DNA of 64,000 nt, taken from the NCBI GenBank assembly GCA_934254675.1, contig CAKQLP010000003.1, positions 62,001 to 126,000 on the forward strand, in the 5' to 3' direction. Both the position numbers and the translations under genes were made by a program. Shown here in pieces: positions 1 through 8,592 of the stretch. The DNA comes from an uncultured Alphaproteobacteria bacterium (GTDB lineage: Bacteria > Pseudomonadota > Alphaproteobacteria > RF32 > CAG-239). Each line of letters begins with the position of its first letter. The stretch's first letter is position 1. A model generated the notes under the pieces. That model did no database searches and had not been told where the DNA came from. It saw nothing but the letters and a program-made list of their open reading frames with translations.

Positions 1-1
1 T

Positions 2-247
2 GAATTGCTAAAAAATTTGGAACAGATTATTTTTCTGCTGAAAAATCAGGGTGTTGACATAAATGTGCAGAATGGAAACGGTGAAACTTTATTAATACAA
101 TTGGCAAAGCAGAATAGTGCGCTGTATTATCCATTGTCTGAAATTTTGATTAAAAATGGGGCAAATATTGATATTAAGGACCAATATGGCAAAACCGCCG
201 CAAGCTATATGTTGGAGTTTAAAAATAAATCTAATAAAAACAAGTAG
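2..247 (+). CDS. Ankyrin-repeat protein, C-terminal end (5'-truncated by window edge)
   Basis: The reading frame is open from the first bases of the window, so the gene begins upstream. The visible 80 or so residues contain an ankyrin-type repeat: the pattern VNVQNGNGETLLIQLA followed about 35 residues later by GANIDIKDQYGKTAASYM matches the G-x-T-x-L / A-x-x-x-x-x-x-D-x-x-G-x-T spacing of ankyrin units. Ankyrin repeats mediate protein-protein contacts; no partner or localisation can be read from this fragment. The C-terminus is short and Lys/Asn-rich. A strong hairpin follows the stop. Confidence 0.7.
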   Translation, partial: ELLKNLEQIIFLLKNQGVDINVQNGNGETLLIQLAKQNSALYYPLSEILIKNGANIDIKDQYGKTAASYMLEFKNKSNKNK

Positions 248-255
248 ATGCATCC

Positions 256-301
256 AAAAAAGTGTCCATAAAAAACGACCGTTTTTTATGGACACTTTTT
301 T
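256..301 (+). terminator. Perfect 22-bp inverted repeat, likely terminator
   Basis: Arms 256-277 and 280-301 are exact reverse complements with a 2-nt loop (ac). The arms start and end in A/T runs, so it could terminate transcription from either strand. It lies 9 nt after the ankyrin gene stop. The core GTGTCCATAAAAAAC recurs at 398-437. Confidence 0.7.
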
Positions 302-397
302 CATATAAAATAAAAATACCTAAAAAATAATTAATATTGTCAAATGTTTGAAATATAAATATTTTTTCAATATAGCTTCCTTTTTTTCTAGAGATTT

Positions 398-437
398 AAA
401 GTGTCCATAAAAAACGGTCTTTTTTTGGGGACACTTT
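398..437 (+). repeat. Second, imperfect copy of the GTGTCC...GGACAC hairpin, in the prepilin 5' region
   Basis: Left arm 398-415 repeats the left arm of the 256-301 hairpin. The right arm 419-437 has drifted (TTTTTGGGGACAC in place of TTTTTATGGACAC). It ends 6 nt before the AAAGGAG ribosome-binding site of the prepilin-like gene at 457, so it would lie in that gene's leader RNA. Confidence 0.6.
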
Positions 438-456
438 AGCGGAAAAGGAGAAAAAA

Positions 457-1164
457 ATGAGAAGTAAAAACCAGTTCGGTCGGTCAATGATAGAAATGCT
501 AGGCGTTTTAGCAATTATCGGTGTGCTTTCCGTTGGCGGTATTGCCGGCTATTCCAAGGCTATGATGAAATTTAAGATTAATAAAACCATAGATCAGATA
601 TCACAAGCGGCTGCAGCTACGCAAACTCTATTTGCGCAACAAAAAGATTTTAAGGGGTTACCTTATGGTATTATGGTTGGTGATCATCCTTTACCTACTG
701 CAGTAGATAGTCTAATATTGTCGGATTCCGTTCAAAAAGGAATAAAAGTGTATCATGGTTCAAGTGGAACATATTCAACAGATTATTATGAGAATGAGTT
801 CGGTGGTACATTTTCTATTTCTACTTCGAGATATTATCCCCGTAAAGGTTTTTCATCAATGACAGATTTCTACATTTTATTAACTGGTTTACCATCTGAA
901 GCATGCATGGCCTTAGGCTCCACTGATTGGGGGGCTACCGGTATGTCAGGATTAATTGGTATAGCCGTCGGACGTTTTTTTTCTGCGTCTGGAGATATAA
1001 TTTATCCTGGATGCAAAGGAGATGGGGAATTTGATAATTCTTCTAATTATTCTGGTTATTACGCCTGTGCGGATTCTTTGCCTATTTCTCCGGCTAAAAT
1101 AGCTGAAGCGTGTAAAAAAGCAGGTGGGAGTTCTGGAGTTGTATCGATTGTTTTTTCAAAATAA
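457..1164 (+). CDS. Type IV prepilin-like protein (paralogue 1)
   Basis: This is a 235-residue protein with a class III (prepilin) signal: short basic leader MRSKNQFG, then RSMIE with the conserved Glu at +5, then a hydrophobic stretch (MLGVLAIIGVLSVGGIAGYSKAM) forming the pilin N-terminal helix. Prepilin peptidase would cut after the Gly. The C-terminal part carries Cys residues and the blocks ACMALGSTDWG and SLPISPAKIAEAC, which recur in the paralogues at 25.3 and 57.7 kb. The start is supported by AAAGGAG 5-8 nt upstream. Whether it forms a pilus, a pseudopilus or a minor pilin cannot be told; no assembly ATPase or secretin gene is in the window. A glycosyltransferase ATG lies 1 nt after its stop. 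Confidence 0.85.
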   Translation: MRSKNQFGRSMIEMLGVLAIIGVLSVGGIAGYSKAMMKFKINKTIDQISQAAAATQTLFAQQKDFKGLPYGIMVGDHPLPTAVDSLILSDSVQKGIKVYHGSSGTYSTDYYENEFGGTFSISTSRYYPRKGFSSMTDFYILLTGLPSEACMALGSTDWGATGMSGLIGIAVGRFFSASGDIIYPGCKGDGEFDNSSNYSGYYACADSLPISPAKIAEACKKAGGSSGVVSIVFSK

Positions 1165-1165
1165 T

Positions 1166-2233
1166 ATGTTACGACTGTTAAAAATCATTATCTTCTTTTT
1201 TATGGCTTTATTTGTGCTGGGAGATGTTGCTTTCATTTCTTTTATAGCAATAAAAGGAGACAATGATTTTCTTCGGGTATCACAATATGCAATTTCATAT
1301 ATTCAAAAAAATATGGAATTTGAATATAATAATCTTGAATTTATGCCTCCTGTTCGTTATGAAACGTCAGAAAGGCAAAAGATTCCAAAAATTATTAACT
1401 ATGTATGGCTTGGCTCTGAGGAGTTGCCAAAAGATGTGCAAAAAACAATTGAGACATGGAAAAAGTTTGCTCCGGATTATGAAATTAAACGCTGGAATGA
1501 AGAAAGTTGCGATATAAATTCAAATGATTTTTTGAAATATACCTATGATCATAAATATTATGATTATGCTTCGGATTTTTGCCGGATGAAAGCTTTGGAA
1601 CAAAATGGCGGCGTTTATTTTGATACAGACCATCATTTAACCAAACCTTTAAAATTACCTGCTTCAGAAGTTGTTCTTGTGCAAGAATATGATACGGGAA
1701 TCTCTGGTTCATTTATGGCTTCTGTGCCGCATCATCCGTTTTTTAAAGCAATGCTGGATGCTAAAAATTGGCCTGTTACAGATAAAAAAGATATCTTAAC
1801 AATTCAAGACAAGTTGATGGAAGAACTCAAGAACTATTATCATATATCCAATATTCCTTTCAGTGGTATGTCTAGCAAGAGCCTGACGGTATTCACACCA
1901 AATTATTATATGTTTGATTATGGCGGCGGTGAAAACAGGGCAATTCATCTTCACGGGGCTGGATATACCGAATATTTTCAAAATTCTTTATGGTATAAGA
2001 TTTTTTATAAAAGCAATTTAGATAATGTTTTTTATCATCTGGGTGGACGTACTTTAATCCCTTTGGAAAATGGCGAGGTTTATGACTATGAAACAAAAGA
2101 AAAGTTCCATATTCAAATAACAAAAGACAAGGATATTATTCATTTGCAAGATGAAAATTTCAAATCATTAGGATTTTATTACTGTTCTTTGGACTTTTGC
2201 TTAAAAATGTTTAAAGCAAAGAATGAAGACTAA
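1166..2233 (+). CDS. Membrane-anchored glycosyltransferase, GT32/OCH1-like with DXD motif
   Basis: The 355-residue protein begins with one hydrophobic segment (about residues 4-30, LLKIIIFFFMALFVLG), predicting an N-terminal membrane anchor. The body has the GT32-type signature: IPKIINYVWLGSEELP near residue 75, WNEES, then DYASDFCRMKALEQNGGVYFDTD, where DTD is the metal/sugar-nucleotide DXD motif. This family transfers sugars to polysaccharide, lipid or protein acceptors; the acceptor is unknown. I chose the ATG at 1166, one base after the prepilin stop, over a GTG at 1124 that overlaps the prepilin. The spacing suggests translational coupling with the prepilin, so pilin glycosylation is possible but unproven. 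Confidence 0.75.
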   Translation: MLRLLKIIIFFFMALFVLGDVAFISFIAIKGDNDFLRVSQYAISYIQKNMEFEYNNLEFMPPVRYETSERQKIPKIINYVWLGSEELPKDVQKTIETWKKFAPDYEIKRWNEESCDINSNDFLKYTYDHKYYDYASDFCRMKALEQNGGVYFDTDHHLTKPLKLPASEVVLVQEYDTGISGSFMASVPHHPFFKAMLDAKNWPVTDKKDILTIQDKLMEELKNYYHISNIPFSGMSSKSLTVFTPNYYMFDYGGGENRAIHLHGAGYTEYFQNSLWYKIFYKSNLDNVFYHLGGRTLIPLENGEVYDYETKEKFHIQITKDKDIIHLQDENFKSLGFYYCSLDFCLKMFKAKNED

Positions 2234-2877
2234 TTCAGCGCCACGATAAAATCTGCTTCAGTTGTGTTTTGAATATCTTCCAGCGAGGAATAAGGGCTGA
2301 TTTCGCGCAATAGCAAGCCTTGCAGAGTTACTTCAAACACGCCCTTTTCGGTGATAATCAAGTTGACTTTATGTGCCGCGGTCAAAGGTAATGTGCATTT
2401 TTTTAGGATTTTCGGCATGCCTTTAGAGGTGTGTTCCATGGCAATAATCAGCTTTTTTGTACCAACAACCAAATCCATGGCGCCACCCATTCCGGGGGTG
2501 AATTTCCCAGGAATGCACCAATTGGCCAAATTTCCTTCTTGATCAACCTGTAAAGCGCCTAACACTGTAATATCGATATGACCGCCGCGCATCAAGCCAA
2601 AAGAAGTCAAACTATCAATAAAACATCCCCCGGGATTGATGGTGACGCCAACTCCGCCGGCATTTGTTATTCTTTCGTCTTTGACAGATTCGTGTGGGTA
2701 TGTGCCGACACCCAAGACGCCGTTTTCGGATTGAACAATGACTTCCACATCGTCAGGCAGATAAGTCACCGCTTTGGTGGGTAATCCGATACCTAAAGTA
2801 ATCACATCATTGTTATGAAATTCTTGCGCCACACGTTTAGCTATAACTTCTTGTGTTTCATCTTTGGATAATATCAT
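2230..2877 (-). CDS. atoA: 3-oxoacid / acetoacetate-type CoA-transferase, subunit B
   Basis: This 215-residue protein matches the beta subunit of two-subunit family I CoA-transferases (AtoA, ScoB, CtfB, PcaJ). Seen: GIGLPTKAVTYLP near residue 30, the SENG motif near residue 50 containing the catalytic Glu that carries the CoA thioester, GG(A/V)GVTINPGG, and GGAMDLVVGTKKLI. With subunit A it moves CoA between acyl-CoA and a free acid (acetoacetate, butyrate or similar), linking short-chain acid and ketone-body metabolism. It overlaps the upstream subunit A gene by 4 nt, implying coupled translation. Substrate choice among family members cannot be settled by eye. Confidence 0.85.
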   Translation of the reverse strand: MILSKDETQEVIAKRVAQEFHNNDVITLGIGLPTKAVTYLPDDVEVIVQSENGVLGVGTYPHESVKDERITNAGGVGVTINPGGCFIDSLTSFGLMRGGHIDITVLGALQVDQEGNLANWCIPGKFTPGMGGAMDLVVGTKKLIIAMEHTSKGMPKILKKCTLPLTAAHKVNLIITEKGVFEVTLQGLLLREISPYSSLEDIQNTTEADFIVALN

Positions 2878-3530
2878 TTAACTTTTTCCTTTGCCACAAT
2901 ATAATCAACCATAATCCCCGGCACAATCACGTTGTTGGGATCAAGTGGTTCGTTGTGCAAATAATCAACTTCGGCAATCACAATATCCGCCGCGCTGGCC
3001 ATAACCACATTAAAATTTCTGGTTGAGCCAAAATATGACAAGTTTCCATAACCATCGGCGTTTGTGGCATATATTAGGGCTATGTTAGCACGGAGAGGTT
3101 TTTCTAAAATATAATTTTTTCCATCAACGTTGATGAGTTGCTTTCCTTTTTCAATATCCGTTCCAACACCGGTAGGGGTGAGCACGCCTCCCAGTCCGGC
3201 ACCACCGGCGCGGATACGTTCGGCGAGGGAACCTTGCGGTGCCAGTTCAACCTCTAATGTTCCGGCATTCATCTGAAAAACAGTTTCAGGATTTGTTCCG
3301 ATATGTGAAACAATGGCCTTTTTTATTCTCTGCGCGGAAATTAGTTTTCCTCTGTCGGAATCCGGTAAAGATGTATCATTGCCAATAAGGGTTAAGTTTT
3401 TAACGTTTGTTTTTAAGATTTCATCAATAACAGCTGTCGGCGAGCCGCATTTTAAAAATCCGCCGATCATAACACTTTGGTCGTCCTTAAAAAATTGCGC
3501 GGCTTCTTTTGCTGAAATAAATTTTACCAT
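2874..3530 (-). CDS. atoD: 3-oxoacid / acetoacetate-type CoA-transferase, subunit A
   Basis: This 218-residue alpha subunit of a family I CoA-transferase has the CoA-binding GGFLKCGSPTAVIDEIL near residue 22, LIGNDTSLPDSDRGKLI, ELAPQGSLAERIRAGGAGLGGVLTPTGVGTD and FNVVMASAADIVIAEVDYL, all characteristic of AtoD/ScoA/CtfA. A GGAGAG ribosome-binding site precedes the ATG. It is the first gene of the two-gene unit with subunit B. Confidence 0.85.
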   Translation of the reverse strand: MVKFISAKEAAQFFKDDQSVMIGGFLKCGSPTAVIDEILKTNVKNLTLIGNDTSLPDSDRGKLISAQRIKKAIVSHIGTNPETVFQMNAGTLEVELAPQGSLAERIRAGGAGLGGVLTPTGVGTDIEKGKQLINVDGKNYILEKPLRANIALIYATNADGYGNLSYFGSTRNFNVVMASAADIVIAEVDYLHNEPLDPNNVIVPGIMVDYIVAKEKVK

Positions 3531-3604
3531 AAACTCTCCTTTAACACATTCTTAGGCATAATCGAAAATATAAAAAAAGTCAAGAAAATGGAAAAGGTAC
3601 TTTG

Positions 3605-3649
3605 AATAAAGAAAAAGCTTGCGTTTTTTACACAAGCTTTTTCTTTATT
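3605..3649 (-). terminator. Terminator hairpin after the 74-residue gene
   Basis: Perfect 17-bp arms 3605-3621 and 3633-3649 with an 11-nt loop. The hairpin overlaps the TAA of the small minus-strand gene. T-rich flanks allow termination in both directions. Confidence 0.75.
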
Positions 3650-3873
3650 TAGAGTTTTTTTAGGAGAGCGGCAGATAATTCCGGTTCTACTTCGGCGATT
3701 CTATTCGCTATGTCACGAACTTTTTCTCGCTCATTTTCTGGAATTTTGTCAATTTTCTCCAACCGCTCAAAAGCAATTTTCACAAAATTGGCTCTAATCT
3801 GCTGTGTCATGCGATGAGCACTCAAATGACGCGCAATAATATTAAGCGGCATAAGTAAATAACTGTTCTCCAT
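3649..3873 (-). CDS. Small hypothetical protein (74 aa)
   Basis: I do not recognise this protein. It is 74 residues, predicted mostly helical, with a charged middle (FERLEKIDKIPENEREKVRDIANRIAEVEPELSAALLKKL). No signal peptide or Cys is seen. It lies 90 nt downstream of clpB on the same strand and ends in its own terminator. No function is assigned. Confidence 0.5.
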   Translation of the reverse strand: MENSYLLMPLNIIARHLSAHRMTQQIRANFVKIAFERLEKIDKIPENEREKVRDIANRIAEVEPELSAALLKKL

Positions 3874-3966
3874 AAATAAAAATTTTAAAAATAATTAGTA
3901 ACTATACAAAATATAAGCCACTTAAACAATTTTGTCAAGTGGCTCATATCTTTTTTAAATTATTCT

Positions 3967-6477
3967 TTATTTTTCTGGCTGAATATTTAAGCCATTGGCG
4001 TTAGCCGAAATAAAGACTTTAGAATTATCCGCAATGGCTCCATCCAACAACAAAATAGACAACGGATTTTCAATTTGCTGTACAATTAAACGCTTTAATG
4101 GACGGGCGCCAAATTCCTCATTATAGCCGTTATCCGCCAGCCAATTCTTAGCGTTGTCATCCAGTTGCAACGTGATATGGCGATCAGTCAGACGTTTTTG
4201 CAAGCGTTTTATTTGGATATCGACAATTTTCCGAATATCTTCTTTTTTCAAAGCGTTAAATGTTATGATTTCATCAAGTCTATTCAAAAATTCAGGCTTA
4301 AAGAACATTTTTAGTTTGGTCATAACATCTTCTTCACCGCCGGTCACCAGATTAGATGTTAAAATGATAAAAGTATTTCTGAAATCCACAGTACGACCTT
4401 TACCATCAGTCAAATGACCTTCATCCAATACCTGCAACAACAGATTAAAGACATCTGGATGAGCTTTTTCCACTTCATCAAATAAAATAACCTGATACGG
4501 GCGACGGCGAACCGCTTCTGTTAAAATACCGCCTTCATCATATCCGACATATCCCGGAGGCGCGCCAATCAAACGAGCGACGGAATGTTTTTCCATGTAT
4601 TCAGACATGTCAATACGAACATACGCGGCTTCTTCATCAAACAAAAATTCGGCGAGAGCTTTAGCTAATTCCGTTTTACCCACACCGGTTGGTCCTAGGA
4701 ATAAAAAAGAACCAATCGGACGGTTAGGGTCTTTTAAACCTGAACGAGAACGGCGAACGGCATTGGCAACAGCCGTTAGGGCTTGGTCTTGACCAACGAC
4801 GCGCAAGGCTAAATTTTTTTCCAAATTCAATAATTTTTCACGTTCGCTGCCAATTAGTTTATCCACCGGAATACCGGTCCATTTAGAAACAACAGAGGCA
4901 ATCATATCAGGCGTTACTGTTTCAAGAGTGTTTTGATTTTGATTGACCGCGTTAAGTTCTTTGATTTTGCGTTCCAGTTCCGGAATTTCTTTATATTGAA
5001 GTTCACCGGCTTTTTCATATAAACCCGCGCGCAACGCTTTGTCAGCTTCTATACGAGTTTGGTCTAAGCGTTCACGCAAGCGATTGGCTTCCAGTATGGA
5101 ACTTTTGCGGTTTTTCCATGCTTCAGATTTTTCTGCTGATTCCTTTTCAAGTGAAGCTATTTCTTGTTCCAATTTAACCAAACGCTCTTTCGAGTTGTCA
5201 TCGGTCTCTTTTTTCAAAGCTTCGCGTTCAATTTTATATTGAATCAGTTTCCTGTCGATTTCATCTAATTCCTCAGGTTTAGAATCAATTGCCATCTTTA
5301 ATTTGCTTGCCGCCTCATCAATTAAATCAATAGCTTTATCTGGTAAAAATCTATCGGTTATATATCGGTCGGACATTGTGGCCGCAGCGACCAGTGCCGC
5401 GTCAGAAATACGAACTCCGTGATGAATTTCATATTTTTCTTTAATGCCACGTAAAATGGAGATGGTTTCTTCAACATGTGTTTCTCCGACATACACAGGT
5501 TGAAAACGGCGGGCAAAAGCAGCGTCTTTTTCAATGTATTTTTGATATTCTTTTAAGGTTGTTGCCCCAATGCAATGCAAATCTCCACGAGCCAATGCCG
5601 GTTTTAACAGATTTGACGCGTCCATTGAACCCTCACTGGCTCCTGCGCCGACAACAGTGTGCATTTCGTCGATAAATAAAATGACTTGTCCTTCTGCCGC
5701 AGAAACTTCTTTTAAGACAGCTTTCAAGCGTTCTTCAAATTCGCCGCGGAATTTAGCACCGGCAATCAGCGCTCCCATATCAAGCGACATCAGCCGTTTG
5801 TGCGCTAAACTGTCCGGCACGTCTCCATTAACGATTCGTTGTGCCAAACCCTCGACAATGGCTGTTTTACCAACACCTGGCTCACCGATTAAAATCGGGT
5901 TGTTTTTGGTTCGGCGCGACAAGACTTGAATTGTTCGGCGAATTTCTTCATCACGACCGATAACCGGATCCAATTTGCCTTGGGCAGCTAATTGCGTAAA
6001 GTCAATGGCGTATTTTTTCAAGGCGTCAAAACTATCTTCTGCCGACGCGGAATCCGCAGTGCGTCCTTGCCGCATGTTGTTTATCACATTGTTTAATTTA
6101 TGCAAATCAACGCCATAGTTTTTTTGCATTAAAATTGCTTGGAGCAAGCGCTCAACAGTCACATAGCTGTCTTTGGCTTTTTCAGCAATTTGTTCTGCTG
6201 TGTCCAATACTTTTAAAAAATCTTTTGAACAGGTTACCTCAATATTTTGACCTTCTACTTGAGGCATTTTATTAAGTTCTTCGGTTACTTGCTCTCGCAA
6301 TAAATCAGGGTTGGCTTCAGATTGGCTTATAAGATTTGACGCAAAACCATTTTTATCTTCCAGCATAACTTTTAACAAGTGTGCCGGAGTTATAAATTGG
6401 TGGTTGTTCCGTACAGCCAAACTTTGGGCGTTTTGTATGAACCCCTGACTTCTATCTGTTAGTTTATCCATATTCAT
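3967..6477 (-). CDS. clpB: ATP-dependent disaggregase ClpB
   Basis: This 836-residue Hsp100 chaperone, with DnaK, pulls polypeptides out of cytosolic aggregates. Domains in order: Clp N-terminal repeats (residues about 5-145), AAA+ module 1 with Walker A GEPGVGKT and Walker B ILFIDEMH, the coiled-coil middle domain (about 400-525, Glu/Lys-rich), AAA+ module 2 with Walker A GPTGVGKT and VILFDEVEKAHPDVF, and the small D2 domain with FGARPLKRLI. It lacks the IGL/F loop of ClpA/ClpX, so it is a disaggregase, not a ClpP partner. AAAGGAG precedes the ATG; a second ATG two codons in is also possible. A heat-shock-type promoter lies upstream. Confidence 0.97.
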   Translation of the reverse strand: MNMDKLTDRSQGFIQNAQSLAVRNNHQFITPAHLLKVMLEDKNGFASNLISQSEANPDLLREQVTEELNKMPQVEGQNIEVTCSKDFLKVLDTAEQIAEKAKDSYVTVERLLQAILMQKNYGVDLHKLNNVINNMRQGRTADSASAEDSFDALKKYAIDFTQLAAQGKLDPVIGRDEEIRRTIQVLSRRTKNNPILIGEPGVGKTAIVEGLAQRIVNGDVPDSLAHKRLMSLDMGALIAGAKFRGEFEERLKAVLKEVSAAEGQVILFIDEMHTVVGAGASEGSMDASNLLKPALARGDLHCIGATTLKEYQKYIEKDAAFARRFQPVYVGETHVEETISILRGIKEKYEIHHGVRISDAALVAAATMSDRYITDRFLPDKAIDLIDEAASKLKMAIDSKPEELDEIDRKLIQYKIEREALKKETDDNSKERLVKLEQEIASLEKESAEKSEAWKNRKSSILEANRLRERLDQTRIEADKALRAGLYEKAGELQYKEIPELERKIKELNAVNQNQNTLETVTPDMIASVVSKWTGIPVDKLIGSEREKLLNLEKNLALRVVGQDQALTAVANAVRRSRSGLKDPNRPIGSFLFLGPTGVGKTELAKALAEFLFDEEAAYVRIDMSEYMEKHSVARLIGAPPGYVGYDEGGILTEAVRRRPYQVILFDEVEKAHPDVFNLLLQVLDEGHLTDGKGRTVDFRNTFIILTSNLVTGGEEDVMTKLKMFFKPEFLNRLDEIITFNALKKEDIRKIVDIQIKRLQKRLTDRHITLQLDDNAKNWLADNGYNEEFGARPLKRLIVQQIENPLSILLLDGAIADNSKVFISANANGLNIQPEK

Positions 6478-6507
6478 ATTTTTTCACACTCCTTTATCTA
6501 TAAAAAG

Positions 6508-6536
6508 ATATAGGAAATGAAAAAGCCGAATGCAAA
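6508..6536 (-). promoter_or_regulatory. Heat-shock (sigma32-like) promoter of clpB
   Basis: Read on the minus strand, -35 TTTGCA (6531-6536), a 16-nt spacer and -10 CCTATAT (6508-6514). The -10 fits the alphaproteobacterial RpoH form CYTATNT and is identical to the -10 before lon at 50.6 kb, with the same 16-nt spacing. The -35 is only a partial match to CTTGAC. Confidence 0.5.
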
Positions 6537-6551
6537 TATTCTGAAAATATT

Positions 6552-8453
6552 TTATCTGGATTTAATTAAATTATTAGATTTTGGCATACCGCCTTTGTTT
6601 TTTAAACCGAGATAATCTTTACGAATAACGCGGCGTTCTTTTTTAGACGGAGTATTTTCTGTTTTTCTGTTTGCGTCATTTTCGGCTGACTTTTGGTTGT
6701 TCAGTTTTATTCGACGCTCATTAGCATGATGCAATGCCGCTTGATTACTTTGTTTTGCATTGTCAATTTGTTGCGATGCGGTATGAGTTTTATGTTCTTC
6801 AAAGACATTGTCTGACAGATAATTTTTGTTATAAATGGTTTCCCGATGCAAACCCAATAGTCCGTCAATCCCATCCTTAACACGGATTGCCAAATAAAAT
6901 TTCTTTCCGCTTTGTTTGTCTGTAAAAATGGTTCGATGTGAAGCTTTGCTGTCTTCTTTATCTAATAAAATACCTTTGGCGGTGACATTATTTTCCAAAG
7001 AGTGCAGCAAGTCATGAGCTTTTTTATCCATCAAAACAACATGTTTATTCATATCCCACCAGTTTTCTCCGGTGACTTGGCAGAATATATCTGGATTATT
7101 AATGGCAAAATTATGATGTCCGTCAAAAGCGTCATTGCTTTTTCCGGCTTTCATCAGTTTGAGTGTTTCCTTTATTTCCGCTTGACTGACTCCTTTTGCT
7201 TCCAATAACTTTTTCAAGTCATCACCATGATTTTCAGCATATTTTTTGAAAAATTTAGCGCGTCCGCTTGATTGAAGTTTAACACCGTCAACCTCATTTT
7301 TACCTTCATTCTGACGTTTTTTAACGTCAGCAGAAGTTGCTTGTCTTTGTTCACAAATCAAAAAAGCCATGTCAGCATAGGTTAATTCAGCAGTTTTTTC
7401 AGGCGGAAAACCGCGATTCGCTAAAGCTTTTTGCAAATCAGCTTTAATTTCATAAAGTTCCGGAACTTTTTCGCAAAGCTGCCAAATCTCATTTTTATCC
7501 AAATTATATTGTTCCGGTTTGTTGTCACTGGGGCGCGGATGATTTAAAATATATTGTAAGTTTTCAGAGCAGTTGTACTGAGTTGGACGCTCAATAAAAC
7601 CATCCCATGCCGCGCGTAATATACAGGTTTTAGCCTGACTAAGCATTTCATCACGCGGAGCTCTTTCAACCACCGGAATAACGGCAAGCTCCATTCCCAA
7701 TGGAGAAAGTTTTTTAACCAAGTCGTTGACAGCACGGGGTCTATCAATTTTTTTGTCAGCCGGTTCATTTTCATCATCACGAATAAGTATCTGGATATTC
7801 CGTTTAACGCCTTCTATAATATCTTCATCAGATTTTTCTTCAGTAACAACTTTCTTTCCAGCGAGTTTATCTGCTATTTTTGTGGCATAATTATCCAGAT
7901 ATTTCATGGATGTGGTTTGAAAATTAGGAGACTCTCGTTTCATAATGCTGACAAAACTTTGCAGATCATCCAAATAAGACGATAGGCGTTGAGCCAATCC
8001 TTCATCATGTTGCAGGGGAAGGGGATCTCCCTTCAGATTTGCTGAAATTTTGCCATTTTCAAATTTAGCAACAGAATTAGGATATTCGTTTTTCAAAATT
8101 TCGGGAAAAATTTTTTCTAACATTTCTGAAAATTTACCAAGCAAAAATTTTTCATCAGTTTTATTTTTGATTGTATTTTCATCATCAATACTTTTAATTT
8201 TAATATTGCCATTTATTTTGTCAAGACTGTGATATATGTTTGCCAAAGCAAAAGAATAGGATATTTCCCGATGAGCGCTTTTCAGATAATCTTCATCCAA
8301 CCCCGGAGCATAGATAGCGTTTTTTTGTAAAGCAAAATTTTCTTGTGCTTTTTGAGCAATGTTCAAATCTTTTTCTTTTGCTTGCGAACCAATATCAATG
8401 GTGCCTTCCTGAGGCAAAAAATCGGCAATAACATCTCTTGTATTTAATGGCAT
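6552..8453 (-). CDS. Large hypothetical protein with an HNH-like His/Asn cluster
   Basis: This 633-residue protein is of no family I can name. It has no signal peptide or membrane helix. The N-terminal two thirds are charged and helical. Around residues 450-510 it reads FDGHHNFAINN ... WWDMNKHVVLMDKKAHDLLH: a His-His pair, then Asn-Lys-His, then His-x-x-x-His at roughly the spacing of HNH/His-Me-finger nucleases. The C-terminus (about residues 560-633) is Asn/Lys/Arg-rich. A nuclease-type effector or toxin is possible; a structural role cannot be excluded. An AGAGGTG ribosome-binding site precedes the ATG. It lies about 140 nt beyond the NRDD gene, and no immunity-like gene is obvious beside it. 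Confidence 0.6.
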   Translation of the reverse strand: MPLNTRDVIADFLPQEGTIDIGSQAKEKDLNIAQKAQENFALQKNAIYAPGLDEDYLKSAHREISYSFALANIYHSLDKINGNIKIKSIDDENTIKNKTDEKFLLGKFSEMLEKIFPEILKNEYPNSVAKFENGKISANLKGDPLPLQHDEGLAQRLSSYLDDLQSFVSIMKRESPNFQTTSMKYLDNYATKIADKLAGKKVVTEEKSDEDIIEGVKRNIQILIRDDENEPADKKIDRPRAVNDLVKKLSPLGMELAVIPVVERAPRDEMLSQAKTCILRAAWDGFIERPTQYNCSENLQYILNHPRPSDNKPEQYNLDKNEIWQLCEKVPELYEIKADLQKALANRGFPPEKTAELTYADMAFLICEQRQATSADVKKRQNEGKNEVDGVKLQSSGRAKFFKKYAENHGDDLKKLLEAKGVSQAEIKETLKLMKAGKSNDAFDGHHNFAINNPDIFCQVTGENWWDMNKHVVLMDKKAHDLLHSLENNVTAKGILLDKEDSKASHRTIFTDKQSGKKFYLAIRVKDGIDGLLGLHRETIYNKNYLSDNVFEEHKTHTASQQIDNAKQSNQAALHHANERRIKLNNQKSAENDANRKTENTPSKKERRVIRKDYLGLKNKGGMPKSNNLIKSR

Positions 8454-8592
8454 ATCACACCTCTATTGTTTTTCTTCAATTTTAACAAAGAAAATAAGAT
8501 TTGTCTATATTTTTTTGTCAAGTTTATCTAAATATACAAAAAAGGCCTTAAAAAAGTATTTAAGACCATGTAAATATTAAGTATTAAGATGT

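Noticed and set aside
5570..5929. 119-residue plus-strand open frame within clpB
   Set aside because: It is the antisense shadow of the conserved AAA+ module 1 of clpB.
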